Assembly: GCA_937871355.1 (NCBI GenBank)
Contig: CALMPX010000472.1
Location: forward strand, 1-11,782
Source of the DNA: an uncultured Bdellovibrio sp.
GTDB lineage: Bacteria; Bdellovibrionota; Bdellovibrionia; Bdellovibrionales; Bdellovibrionaceae
Length of the DNA: 11,782 nucleotides
Direction of reading: 5' to 3'
Both the position numbers and the translations under genes were made by a program. The notes beneath the pieces were generated by a model. The model did not search any database. It saw only the letters and a program-made list of their open reading frames with translations, and was not told the DNA's origin. Positions 1 to 7,106 of this stretch are shown piece after piece (the stretch's first letter is position 1; every line of letters begins with the position of its first letter).

Positions 1-413
1 TGGAAATGAATCAAGATATGGGTAAAGCCGAAGAATACGCTTTAAAGGCTTACAGCATCGACAAGAATGATCCCTATATCGTTGATACGGTGGGTTGGAT
101 TTACTATCAAAAAGCTGATTATACTAAAGCGGCTGAATATTTAGAAAAAGCTCATCAAGCCGTGCCTCAGGTGGCGGTTATTGCTGACCACTTAGGTGAT
201 ACCTACGTCAAATTGAATAAATTTGATAAAGCCTATGATGTTTACAAAAAAGCCATTAATAATGAAACAGATCCGGATCGCTTAAAGCAAATGTCGTTTA
301 AATTGTCCGAGGTCAAAGTGCGACAAGATAAAACACGTATGCCCGCGGGGGTTACCGCGACGAAAACAATGGCTGAACCTGTTTTCGTTTCAGATACAGA
401 TGAATCAAAATAA
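1..413 (+). CDS. TPR-repeat protein, C-terminal part (5' end outside window)
   Basis: This is the 3' end of a longer gene: the reading frame is open from position 3 with no stop upstream, so the ATG at 6 is probably internal. The visible 136 residues carry about three tetratricopeptide repeats. The clearest run from DPYIVDTVGW to the YLEKA segment (about residues 22-51 from the ATG) and from IADHLGDTYVKL to VYKKAI (about 59-84). Both have the spaced Gly/Tyr/Ala pattern of helix-turn-helix TPR units, which usually mediate protein-protein contacts. The last 30 residues are polar and have no repeat. The partner is unknown. TPR proteins sit next to LolB-like lipoprotein genes in several delta-proteobacterial groups, which would suit an envelope role here, but this is inference. 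The last 62 bases are overlapped antisense by the minus-strand ORF at 352-903. Confidence 0.85.
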   Translation, partial: EMNQDMGKAEEYALKAYSIDKNDPYIVDTVGWIYYQKADYTKAAEYLEKAHQAVPQVAVIADHLGDTYVKLNKFDKAYDVYKKAINNETDPDRLKQMSFKLSEVKVRQDKTRMPAGVTATKTMAEPVFVSDTDESK

Positions 414-903
414 TCGCTAGCGATATTTTAAAATCCTGGCGCATGGGAACAGGTAATATTATTAAAAAAAATAGACAGAAGCTTGCGATGGCGAGCTCTT
501 TTTTTTGCGACCGTATGCTTTTAATCGTTGATGTGTAAATTTGTGAAACATTGAAATTTGAAATATTTTGTTTGAAGCAAAATATAGAAAATAAAACGGT
601 CATAAAACTAATGATCAATGTCATCATTGACACAAAAAAGAAAAATAGTATTGAACCTTCTCTGAGATAAATTTTTGCAAAATCACTGCTTGATCCTAAA
701 AAGAAAAATAAAGGCATTAAGGTGAGAAAATAAAGGAGCATGTTCAATTGGTTTTTGACGTTATAATCAAGTCTCCAGAGTAAAATACATATTTGCATCC
801 ATGCCGCTAGGCTCAGGAGGGCTCCTCCGGGAATATTGGAAAAATAGAGGAGGAAAAATGTTATAAAATATAATATAAGGTGTTTTAATTTCAATGTTGC
901 CAT
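352..903 (-). CDS. orphan polytopic membrane protein, about 183 aa
   Basis: I do not recognise a family. The product is very hydrophobic and rich in Leu, Ile and Phe, with likely membrane segments near residues 7-21, 27-43, 53-70, 84-110, 138-153 and 159-171. A basic polar stretch lies around 129-136 and the tail is basic (KRKQ). Support for a real gene: it fills the 490-bp gap between two plus-strand genes, it looks like a coherent membrane protein, and a near-consensus sigma70 promoter (TTAACA, 17 bp, TAGAAT) points exactly at its ATG. No Shine-Dalgarno sequence precedes the start and the predicted transcription start is 0-2 bases from the ATG, so the mRNA would be leaderless. The 3' end runs 62 bases into the TPR gene on the other strand. 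The alternative is a chance AT-rich ORF; homologues would settle this. Confidence 0.6.
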   Translation of the reverse strand: MATLKLKHLILYFITFFLLYFSNIPGGALLSLAAWMQICILLWRLDYNVKNQLNMLLYFLTLMPLFFFLGSSSDFAKIYLREGSILFFFFVSMMTLIISFMTVLFSIFCFKQNISNFNVSQIYTSTIKSIRSQKKELAIASFCLFFLIILPVPMRQDFKISLAIILIHLYLKRKQVQPLFSSR

Positions 904-927
904 TAGACGCTATTCTAGACGTATAAT
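897..927 (+). promoter_or_regulatory. sigma70-type promoter for the lipoprotein gene
   Basis: A perfect TATAAT lies at 922-927. The best -35 is TTGCCA at 897-902, five of six consensus bases but with a long 19-bp spacer. The predicted transcription start is at about 933-935, on top of the ATG at 934, and nothing like a Shine-Dalgarno sequence fits between. The -35 overlaps the first codons of the divergent membrane ORF. Confidence 0.55.
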
Positions 928-940
928 GTCTATATGTTAA
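912..940 (-). promoter_or_regulatory. sigma70-type promoter for the minus-strand membrane ORF
   Basis: Reading the minus strand, TTAACA (940-935) and TAGAAT (917-912) are separated by exactly 17 bp; each hexamer matches the consensus at five of six bases. The expected start point, about seven bases after the -10, falls at 905-904, next to the ATG at 903. The -35 hexamer overlaps the start codon of the plus-strand lipoprotein gene, so transcription of the two genes should interfere. Confidence 0.65.
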
Positions 941-1551
941 AGAAACTTTTATCGAATATTCGATTATTTTTAATTTTATTGATGGGACTTAGTGTTTTGG
1001 TTTCCTGTGCGGGAAAGCCGATCTCATCTTCAAACGGTTTGAGCCCCTATCGTTTAGTTTCTAAAGCAAAAGTAACTGATAAATTAAGTTCAGAAAGTCA
1101 TAATATTGATTTATCAGTTATCGTTGATCCGAATCGCGCGGTCCGTATCGATGTGACAGCTCTTCTGGGTTATCGAATAGCAGAAATGGTGATGAACACT
1201 CGGAATATTCAGTACATCGAACGCGAAAACAAAATCTTTGTCATAGGCGGGTACAAGCCAAAAACGTTGAAGCCTTTGTTCGGTCAGGAAATCGACCCTC
1301 AGCTTGTCTGGTCGATTGCGCACGAGCAAAAGCTTAAAGATGGTCATTATTATGGAGCCGATGTCAAATTTGAGCTTTTGGATAAGAATAGTGATGGCTA
1401 CCAGTCTCGTAAAATAACAATCGAAAACAAATACTTAAAAATGATTTGGCTCTTTAAAGCTAAAGAGGCTCTCTCGTTGAGCTCAGCGTCTTATAACGAG
1501 ACCTTTGTCCTGACTCAGCCAGAAGAATACAAACTAATCACTATAAAATAA
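934..1551 (+). CDS. outer-membrane lipoprotein, LolB/DUF4292-like
   Basis: The 205-residue product begins with a clear lipoprotein signal peptide: basic start (MLKK), hydrophobic core at 11-23, and lipobox LVSC with the lipidated Cys at 25. Residue +2 is Ala, not Asp, so sorting to the outer membrane is expected. The mature part has alternating beta-strand patterns such as AVRIDVTALLGYRIAEMVM and IQYIERENKIFVIGG, which resemble the half-barrel LolA/LolB fold that carries lipids or lipoproteins; this is a family-style resemblance, not a proven match. If correct, it would act at the inner face of the outer membrane, perhaps in lipoprotein insertion. The ATG at 934 is the only start that keeps a basic n-region. 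It has no ribosome binding site and lies at the predicted transcription start, suggesting a leaderless message. The TPR gene upstream is separated by the divergent ORF. Confidence 0.75.
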   Translation: MLKKLLSNIRLFLILLMGLSVLVSCAGKPISSSNGLSPYRLVSKAKVTDKLSSESHNIDLSVIVDPNRAVRIDVTALLGYRIAEMVMNTRNIQYIERENKIFVIGGYKPKTLKPLFGQEIDPQLVWSIAHEQKLKDGHYYGADVKFELLDKNSDGYQSRKITIENKYLKMIWLFKAKEALSLSSASYNETFVLTQPEEYKLITIK

Positions 1552-1557
1552 TACTTC

Positions 1558-1587
1558 TTCACTAACCGGTTAGTCCAGCTGCATAAT
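1558..1587 (+). promoter_or_regulatory. possible promoter of the prkA operon
   Basis: TTCACT (1558-1563, four of six) and CATAAT (1582-1587, five of six) are spaced 18 bp and would start transcription near 1594, giving a leader of about 40 bases before prkA. The perfect palindrome at 1561-1574 covers the -35 and spacer, the usual place for a repressor site. The hexamers are weak, so another sigma factor or an activator is possible. Confidence 0.35.
1561..1574. promoter_or_regulatory. 14-bp perfect palindrome, candidate operator
   Basis: ACTAACCGGTTAGT reads the same on both strands, with no spacer. It lies in the 82-bp gap between the lipoprotein gene and prkA, 60 bp before the prkA ATG. No T-run follows, so it is not an intrinsic terminator. 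A dimeric repressor binding here would block the promoter proposed for prkA. The regulator is unknown. Confidence 0.45.
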
Positions 1588-1606
1588 CATAGGTACAGGC
1601 TATAAG

Positions 1607-1627
1607 CTTTATCCACAGATAAAGGAG
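1607..1627 (+). promoter_or_regulatory. hairpin with a consensus DnaA box, touching the prkA ribosome binding site
   Basis: CTTTATC (1607-1613) and GATAAAG (1618-1624) are perfect inverted repeats around a CACA loop. The segment 1609-1617, TTATCCACA, is an exact DnaA box. The prkA Shine-Dalgarno AAAGGAG (1621-1627, six bases before the ATG at 1634) loses its first four bases to the stem. In RNA this could moderate PrkA translation; in DNA it could bind DnaA. The two readings compete and neither is shown by sequence alone. Confidence 0.45.
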
Positions 1628-1633
1628 AAAACC

Positions 1634-3709
1634 ATGTCGTCGTCCAACAGTTTTCGTAACCTCTTAGAAAAACGCGCTCAGCAAAATCCACACGTTCTTG
1701 ACCACTGGAGTGGTACTTTTTTTGAGTACTTGGATTTGGTGAAGAAAAATCCTAAATTCAGTCGCAATGCCTATCAGCGCATGTATGACATGATTGTTGA
1801 AGCCGGTACGGAAGAGTACGTTGATTTTAAAAAACAGGTTATTCGTTATAAATTTTTTGATGATATTCCGAACAATGGAAAAGATGCTGTTTTCGGTTTA
1901 GATGTGCAGTTAATGAAATTAGTGAATGTACTTAAAGCGGCGGCTTTGGGATACGGAACTGAGAAACGTGTTATCCTTCTTCACGGACCAGTGGGTTCCG
2001 CCAAGTCCACCATCTGTCGTGTGTTAAAAAAAGGTTTAGAAGCCTATTCAAAAAGTGAAACTGGCGCGTTGTTTACGTTTGAATGGGTGGACGAGTCCGG
2101 AAAGCTGGACGGAATTTTTGGAAAAGATGTTCGTGTTTATCCCACTCCGATGAATGAAGAGCCTTTGTGGTTGATCCCGAATGATATGCGCCAATCTGTT
2201 TGTGATGATATTAATAAAGGTCAAGATGGTGACTACCGAGTCAAAATTGTCGGTGAATTATGTCCCCCATCGCGTTTTATTTTTAAAAATCTCATGGAAA
2301 AATATAATGGCGATATGATGAAAGTATTGTCGCACGTTCGCGTTAAGCGTATGTTTATCTCGGAAGCTGATCGTATCGGTATTGGTACGTTTCAACCAAA
2401 AGATGAAAAAAATCAGGATTCAACAGAACTGACAGGTGATATCAATTATCGTAAAATTGCAGAGTATGGATCAGATTCAGATCCGCGCGCCTTTAATTTC
2501 GACGGTGAGTTTAATGTGGCTAACCGAGGAATGATTGAATTCGTCGAAGTCCTTAAACTGGATGTGGCTTTCTTGTATGACTTATTAGGGGCCTCGCAAG
2601 AACACATGATTAAACCGAAAAAGTTTGCGCAAACGTATATTGATGAAGTCATTATCGGTCACACCAATGAACCCGAATATCGTCGTCTTCAAGACAATGA
2701 ATTTATGGAGGCTTTGCGCGATCGTACTGTTAAAATTGATGTGCCCTATATTACGAAATTAAAAGAAGAAATTAACATCTATAAAAAAGATTTCAATTCG
2801 CAAAAGTTGCGCGGTATTTCGATTGCTCCTCATACCATCGAAACCGCAGGTATGTGGGCGATCCTCACTCGTTTGGAAAAACCGAAAAAAGCGAACTTAA
2901 CAAGATTGCAAAAATTGAAATTATACAACGGTAAGACTTTACCTAACTTCACAGAAGATAACGTAAAAGAATTACGTAAAGAGACTACACGTGAAGGTTT
3001 AGATGGAATTTCTCCACGTTATATTCAAGACAAATTATCTAATGCACTCGTGATGGCCCAACAGATGAATAAAGGATCTGTGAATCCATTTATGGTTATG
3101 AATGAATTAGAGAGCGGATTGAAACATCATTCATTGATTTCAAATGAAGAATTAAAGCAAGAGTACCGCGAATTATTAAGCGTGGTTAAACAAGAATACG
3201 AAGAAACTATTAAGTCTGAAGTTCAACGAGCTATCAGCGCCGATGAGAGCGCTTTGCAACGTCTGTGCGCAAATTACATTGATAATGTTAAGGCTTATAC
3301 GCAGCGAGAAAAAGTTCGCAATCAGTATACCGGTGCGGATGATGAGCCGGATGAGCGTTTGATGCGTGCGATTGAGGAAAAAATTGAAATTCCTGAATCA
3401 CGCAAAGAAGATTTTAGACGTGAAATTATGAATTACATCGGAGCTCTTTCGTTAGACGGAAAAAAATTCAACTATAAGATGAACGAACGATTGCATAAAG
3501 CTTTAGAATTGAAATTATTTGAAGATCAAAAAGATAGTATTAAACTCACTTCACTTGTGACATCCGTCACTGATAAAGACACGCAAGAGAAGATCGAAAT
3601 TGTGAAGTCGCGCTTGATTAAAGATTTTGGCTACGATGAAATATCGGCCACCGATGTTCTTCATTACGTCGCTAGTATTTTTGCTCGAGGTGACGTTAAA
3701 AATAAATAG
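1634..3709 (+). CDS. prkA: PrkA family serine protein kinase (YeaG-like)
   Basis: The 691-residue product matches the PrkA/YeaG family, whose members phosphorylate proteins on serine in starvation, stress or sporulation; E. coli YeaG has about 640 residues. The N-terminal half is the AAA-type PrkA domain, with the Walker A motif GPVGSAKST at 118-126 (Lys124 binding phosphate). The family's kinase-like C-terminal domain fills the last third, rich in charged helices. PrkA is cytoplasmic. Some members have also been reported to have ATP-dependent protease activity, so the biochemical role is not fully settled. The start ATG follows a good AAAGGAG with six bases of spacing. It is the first gene of a three-gene operon with DUF444 and spoVR (22-bp and 1-bp gaps), the same partners found in many proteobacteria. 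Leader control is suggested by a palindrome and a hairpin upstream. Confidence 0.95.
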   Translation: MSSSNSFRNLLEKRAQQNPHVLDHWSGTFFEYLDLVKKNPKFSRNAYQRMYDMIVEAGTEEYVDFKKQVIRYKFFDDIPNNGKDAVFGLDVQLMKLVNVLKAAALGYGTEKRVILLHGPVGSAKSTICRVLKKGLEAYSKSETGALFTFEWVDESGKLDGIFGKDVRVYPTPMNEEPLWLIPNDMRQSVCDDINKGQDGDYRVKIVGELCPPSRFIFKNLMEKYNGDMMKVLSHVRVKRMFISEADRIGIGTFQPKDEKNQDSTELTGDINYRKIAEYGSDSDPRAFNFDGEFNVANRGMIEFVEVLKLDVAFLYDLLGASQEHMIKPKKFAQTYIDEVIIGHTNEPEYRRLQDNEFMEALRDRTVKIDVPYITKLKEEINIYKKDFNSQKLRGISIAPHTIETAGMWAILTRLEKPKKANLTRLQKLKLYNGKTLPNFTEDNVKELRKETTREGLDGISPRYIQDKLSNALVMAQQMNKGSVNPFMVMNELESGLKHHSLISNEELKQEYRELLSVVKQEYEETIKSEVQRAISADESALQRLCANYIDNVKAYTQREKVRNQYTGADDEPDERLMRAIEEKIEIPESRKEDFRREIMNYIGALSLDGKKFNYKMNERLHKALELKLFEDQKDSIKLTSLVTSVTDKDTQEKIEIVKSRLIKDFGYDEISATDVLHYVASIFARGDVKNK

Positions 3710-3731
3710 GCCGACTCAGTAGGGGATAACC

Positions 3732-4838
3732 ATGGCTATTCGGGAAGATCAAAATCGCTTTAAGAGCATCGTCAAAGGAAAAGTCCGCGAAGACTTTAAG
3801 CGATTTGTCACGAATGGTGAAATGATTGGAAAACGCGAAGATGAATTCGTTAAAATTCCGCTTCCTAAGATTGATATTCCAACGTTTCGATTTGGATCTA
3901 AAGAAAAAGAACAAGGTGTAGGTCAAGGAGACGGCGAGAGCGGACAACCACAGCAAGGTCAGGGACAGTCCGGCTCTGGTCAAGGTGAAGCCGGAGAGAA
4001 CCCTGGCGATCATATCCTGGAAGTCGAGATTTCATTAGAAGAGCTGGCGGAAATTTTAGGAGAGAAATTAGAACTTCCAAATATTCAACCGAAAGGCTCA
4101 AGCCAGCTGATTACAGAGAAGAATCGTTACTCGGGTATTGCTCCGGTGGGCCCAGAGGGTCTTCGTAAATTTAAACAAACATATAAAAAAGCTTTAGCAC
4201 GGTATATTTCATCAGGAGCTTACAATCCTGATGATCCCAAGATCGTTCCGATCCGTCGTGATTACCAATACCGCACGGTCAAAAAAACCCAATCACCTCA
4301 TACAAAAGCAGTGGTGATTTATATGATGGATGTATCTGGTTCAATGGGAGAAGAACAAAAAGAAATCGTTCGTTTAGAATCTTTTTGGATTAATACCTGG
4401 TTGAAAAAACATTATAAAGGTTTAGAGACTCGTTTTATTATTCACGATGCTGCGGCGAAAGAAGTGACCGAGGATGTTTTTTTTAAAACAAGTGAATCTG
4501 GTGGAACATTAATTAGTTCGGCATATAAATTATGTCAGCAAATCATTCAGACCGATTACCCAACCAGTGATTGGAACATTTATCCTTTTCATTTTAGTGA
4601 TGGTGACAACTGGAGCGGCGAAGACACGCGCCTTTGCATGCAGTTATTAAAAGAATTTTTCTTGCCGAATGTGAATGTGTTTTCTTACGGACAAGTGGAA
4701 AGCAAATACGGAAGCGGTCAGTTTCTGAAAGATCTCCAAAAGGAATTCTTAGATGATGAGCGCATGACCTTAAGTCAAATTGAGTCGCGCGACAAAATTC
4801 TAGATTCGATTAAAGACTTTCTAGGGAAAGGTAAGTAA
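3732..4838 (+). CDS. yeaH: DUF444 / YeaH-like protein with von Willebrand factor A-type domain
   Basis: The 368-residue product belongs to the DUF444 (YeaH/YhbH) family that accompanies PrkA. An N-terminal basic segment (1-60) is followed by a flexible linker rich in Gly and Gln (61-94), typical of the family. The C-terminal part is a vWA-like fold: hydrophobic strand then DVSGSMG at 200-206, a complete MIDAS metal site (Asp200, Ser202, Ser204), GGTL at 257-260 supplying the Thr, and FSDGDNW at 288-294 supplying an acidic residue. It probably binds a divalent metal and acts as an adaptor or substrate of PrkA; that role is inferred from the E. coli YeaG-YeaH stress work and not from this sequence. 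It starts 22 bp after prkA behind GGGGAT and ends one base before spoVR, so translation is probably coupled. No signal peptide is present, so it is cytoplasmic. Confidence 0.93.
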   Translation: MAIREDQNRFKSIVKGKVREDFKRFVTNGEMIGKREDEFVKIPLPKIDIPTFRFGSKEKEQGVGQGDGESGQPQQGQGQSGSGQGEAGENPGDHILEVEISLEELAEILGEKLELPNIQPKGSSQLITEKNRYSGIAPVGPEGLRKFKQTYKKALARYISSGAYNPDDPKIVPIRRDYQYRTVKKTQSPHTKAVVIYMMDVSGSMGEEQKEIVRLESFWINTWLKKHYKGLETRFIIHDAAAKEVTEDVFFKTSESGGTLISSAYKLCQQIIQTDYPTSDWNIYPFHFSDGDNWSGEDTRLCMQLLKEFFLPNVNVFSYGQVESKYGSGQFLKDLQKEFLDDERMTLSQIESRDKILDSIKDFLGKGK

Positions 4839-4839
4839 A

Positions 4840-6345
4840 ATGGCCAACTTAACCCTTGAATTAGAATTAGAGAGAAAAAAAATATGTCAGATTGCAAAAA
4901 ATTGTAATCTTGATTTCTTTGAAACTATTTTTGAACTTATTAATTACGATCAAATCAGTCAGTTTGCATCTTACGGAGGTTTTCCCGTACGTTATCCGCA
5001 CTGGCGCTTTGGGATGGAATACGAACAGCTTTCTAAATCCTATGAATATGGGTTATCAAAAATTTATGAAATGGTGATTAATACTGATCCTTGCTATGCC
5101 TACTTGATGGAAGGAAATTCCATGATGGATCAAAAGCTGGTGATGGCTCATGTGTATGGTCACTGTGATTTTTTTAAGAACAATATTTGGTTTTCTAAAA
5201 CAAATCGCAAAATGATGGATCAAATGGCTAATCACGCCACGCGAATTCGGCGCTATATTGATCGCTATGGATATGAAACAGTAGAAAAATTTATCGATAC
5301 GTGTCTCAGTTTAGAAAACCTGATCGATCGTCATTCTATATTAAATAGCTCTCCGATTTTTAAAACAGCTCAACCGGAGTTAAGAGAATCAGATTACACG
5401 TTCGCCGTCGATAAATCTTACATGCGTAATTATATCAATCCACCGGCGGAAATGGAAAAGCAAAAGCAACTGCAAATCGAACGCATGCGATCAAAAATTC
5501 GTTTTCCTGAGGAGCCCGTAAAAGATGTTTTATCATTTCTCATTCATTTTGCTCCGCTAGAAGATTGGCAGCAGGATGTCTTAACGATTATTAAAGACGA
5601 ATCCTATTACTTTGCTCCGCAGGGTATGACCAAAACGATGAATGAAGGTTGGGCTTCCTATTGGCATTCTCATATGATGACGAAGCACATTTTAAATGAT
5701 TCTGAAATTATTGATTTCGCTGATCATCATTCAGGAACGACATTTATGAAAATGGGTGGCTACAATCCCTACAAAGTCGGCATTGAACTGATGCGTGATA
5801 TTGAAGAGCGCTGGAATAAAGGCAAGTACGGACGTGATTGGGAAAATTGCGATGATGTCCGTGAAAGAAAAAATTGGGATAAAAAAACTGGTCTTGGACG
5901 AGATAAAATATTTGAAGTCCGTAAGATTTATAATGATGTGACTTTTATTGATGAATTTTTAACGGAAGAATTCTGTGTAAAGAATAAAATGTTTGTTTAT
6001 AAATTGGATAAAGAAACAAATAAGTTTGTAGTTGATACTAAAAATTTCAAGGCCATTAAAGCGCAGTTGTTATTTCAATTAGCTAATTTTGGTCAACCGA
6101 TTATTAAGATCGAAGATGCTAATTTCGAAAACCGAGGCGAGCTTTTACTTGTTCATAGTCATGAAGGGCTTGATTTGCAGCCCAATTATATGGATCAATC
6201 GATGAGAAATTTATTTGTTATCTGGAAGCGCCCGATTAATTTAGTCACGGTGATGGAAAATGAAGGCGCCATGTTTCGTTTTGATGGCAAAAACTATACA
6301 AAACATAGCCTCAATAACGCCACTGACCCTGAAATGAAAGATTAA
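4840..6345 (+). CDS. spoVR: SpoVR family protein (YcgB-like)
   Basis: The 501-residue product is full length for SpoVR/YcgB (about 470-510 residues). Family signatures are visible: PVRYPHWRFGMEY at 49-61, the His-rich VYGHCDFFKNN at 105-115, DRHSIL near 163-168, and MNEGWASYWHSHMM at 267-280. The conserved His/Glu/Cys clusters suggest a metal site, but no reaction is established. In Bacillus the family affects spore cortex formation; in Gram-negative bacteria it is co-expressed with PrkA and DUF444 under stress, which fits here since the flanking genes give no sign of sporulation. The ATG is one base after the DUF444 stop, with AAAGG (4826-4830) inside the previous gene as ribosome binding site, so translational coupling is likely. 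Its stop shares the TTAA at 6342-6345 with the convergent phosphatase gene; no strong hairpin terminator separates them. Confidence 0.95.
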   Translation: MANLTLELELERKKICQIAKNCNLDFFETIFELINYDQISQFASYGGFPVRYPHWRFGMEYEQLSKSYEYGLSKIYEMVINTDPCYAYLMEGNSMMDQKLVMAHVYGHCDFFKNNIWFSKTNRKMMDQMANHATRIRRYIDRYGYETVEKFIDTCLSLENLIDRHSILNSSPIFKTAQPELRESDYTFAVDKSYMRNYINPPAEMEKQKQLQIERMRSKIRFPEEPVKDVLSFLIHFAPLEDWQQDVLTIIKDESYYFAPQGMTKTMNEGWASYWHSHMMTKHILNDSEIIDFADHHSGTTFMKMGGYNPYKVGIELMRDIEERWNKGKYGRDWENCDDVRERKNWDKKTGLGRDKIFEVRKIYNDVTFIDEFLTEEFCVKNKMFVYKLDKETNKFVVDTKNFKAIKAQLLFQLANFGQPIIKIEDANFENRGELLLVHSHEGLDLQPNYMDQSMRNLFVIWKRPINLVTVMENEGAMFRFDGKNYTKHSLNNATDPEMKD

Positions 6346-7106
6346 TTCATTAAACGACCTTCATGGCTTGGCTTTTTAATGGGGCCAGCTAAAACTTCGC
6401 AGCGATCGGGATTTTCTCTTAAATAATTTGTAACTTGTTCCGCTTTGTCGAACACATCGATGCCATGGCACTTCCATCCGAAGAATTTATTAGGCTCATA
6501 AAATGGAATATTCAGATTTTCTGCGAACAAACGGTCACTGTTCGAAAAATGTGTTCCGGGCTGTCCATCAGGTCTGAGATCACCTTTTTTATAGGCGGAA
6601 TCTCCCACCATAAAAGATTGGGTCCAATCAATTTTTAAATTCTTTTTAGCTAAAGCTAAAGATAAGTTAACAGCCATTCCAGTTAAAGGTTTACGGAAGC
6701 TATCTTCTTGCTCAGCAAAGTCGATGAAGTGAATCGTCGCCGCTGCGTTTTCAACTTTAATCAGATCAGCGGTATACTTTAAAGCTTTGTCAGCCGTTTC
6801 AATTGGAAGCAAACCTTTGGCCACGCCACCTTGATTAGAAACGATCATAATCAAATAGCCTTTTTCATTGAGTTCAGCGATACGACGAGAAACAAACGGT
6901 AAAAGCATGACGTCTTTATCACCATTCGCTGAAACAGAACCTGATAAGGAAACACGTAAAGTGCTATCCGCATCAAAGAAAGCCACTTTAACTAAACGGT
7001 TCTTTGTTGAAAAATTTTTCGCCAACCAAGTGCGGCGATAGAGAACCTCTTGAGACAGGGCTGTTGTGGAAACGATAAGACTTAAAATAATGGATAGTGT
7101 TTTCAT
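6342..7106 (-). CDS. secreted HAD-superfamily phosphatase, PNK 3'-phosphatase-like
   Basis: The 254-residue product starts with a Sec signal peptide (MKT, hydrophobic 4-17, likely cleavage after ALS at 18), so the enzyme acts outside the cytoplasm. All HAD motifs are present: FFDADST at 43-49 (nucleophile Asp45, acid Asp47), SNQ at 90-92, RKP with Lys139, and GDSAYKKGD at 168-176. The block SNQGGVAKG and the late block SNSDRLFAENL ... FYEPNKFFGW (188-211) match the arrangement of the polynucleotide kinase 3'-phosphatase (PNK3P) family, which removes 3'-phosphates from DNA ends. The zinc-binding Cys loop of the heptose-bisphosphatase GmhB is absent. Substrate here is inferred; a nucleotide or small sugar phosphate is possible. 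It converges on spoVR, stops overlapping. No clear Shine-Dalgarno precedes the ATG; TAATAT (7128-7123) could be a -10 giving a leader of about ten bases. Confidence 0.8.
   Translation of the reverse strand: MKTLSIILSLIVSTTALSQEVLYRRTWLAKNFSTKNRLVKVAFFDADSTLRVSLSGSVSANGDKDVMLLPFVSRRIAELNEKGYLIMIVSNQGGVAKGLLPIETADKALKYTADLIKVENAAATIHFIDFAEQEDSFRKPLTGMAVNLSLALAKKNLKIDWTQSFMVGDSAYKKGDLRPDGQPGTHFSNSDRLFAENLNIPFYEPNKFFGWKCHGIDVFDKAEQVTNYLRENPDRCEVLAGPIKKPSHEGRLMN

Noticed and set aside
6333..6351. AATGAA / TTCATT hairpin across the overlapping spoVR and phosphatase stops
   Set aside because: Only six AT-rich base pairs and no T-tract; may help termination but cannot be supported.
6342..7106. Heptose-1,7-bisphosphate phosphatase (GmhB) for the minus-strand HAD gene
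   Set aside because: The Cys/His zinc loop of GmhB is missing and the protein has a signal peptide, unsuited to a cytoplasmic LPS-precursor enzyme.
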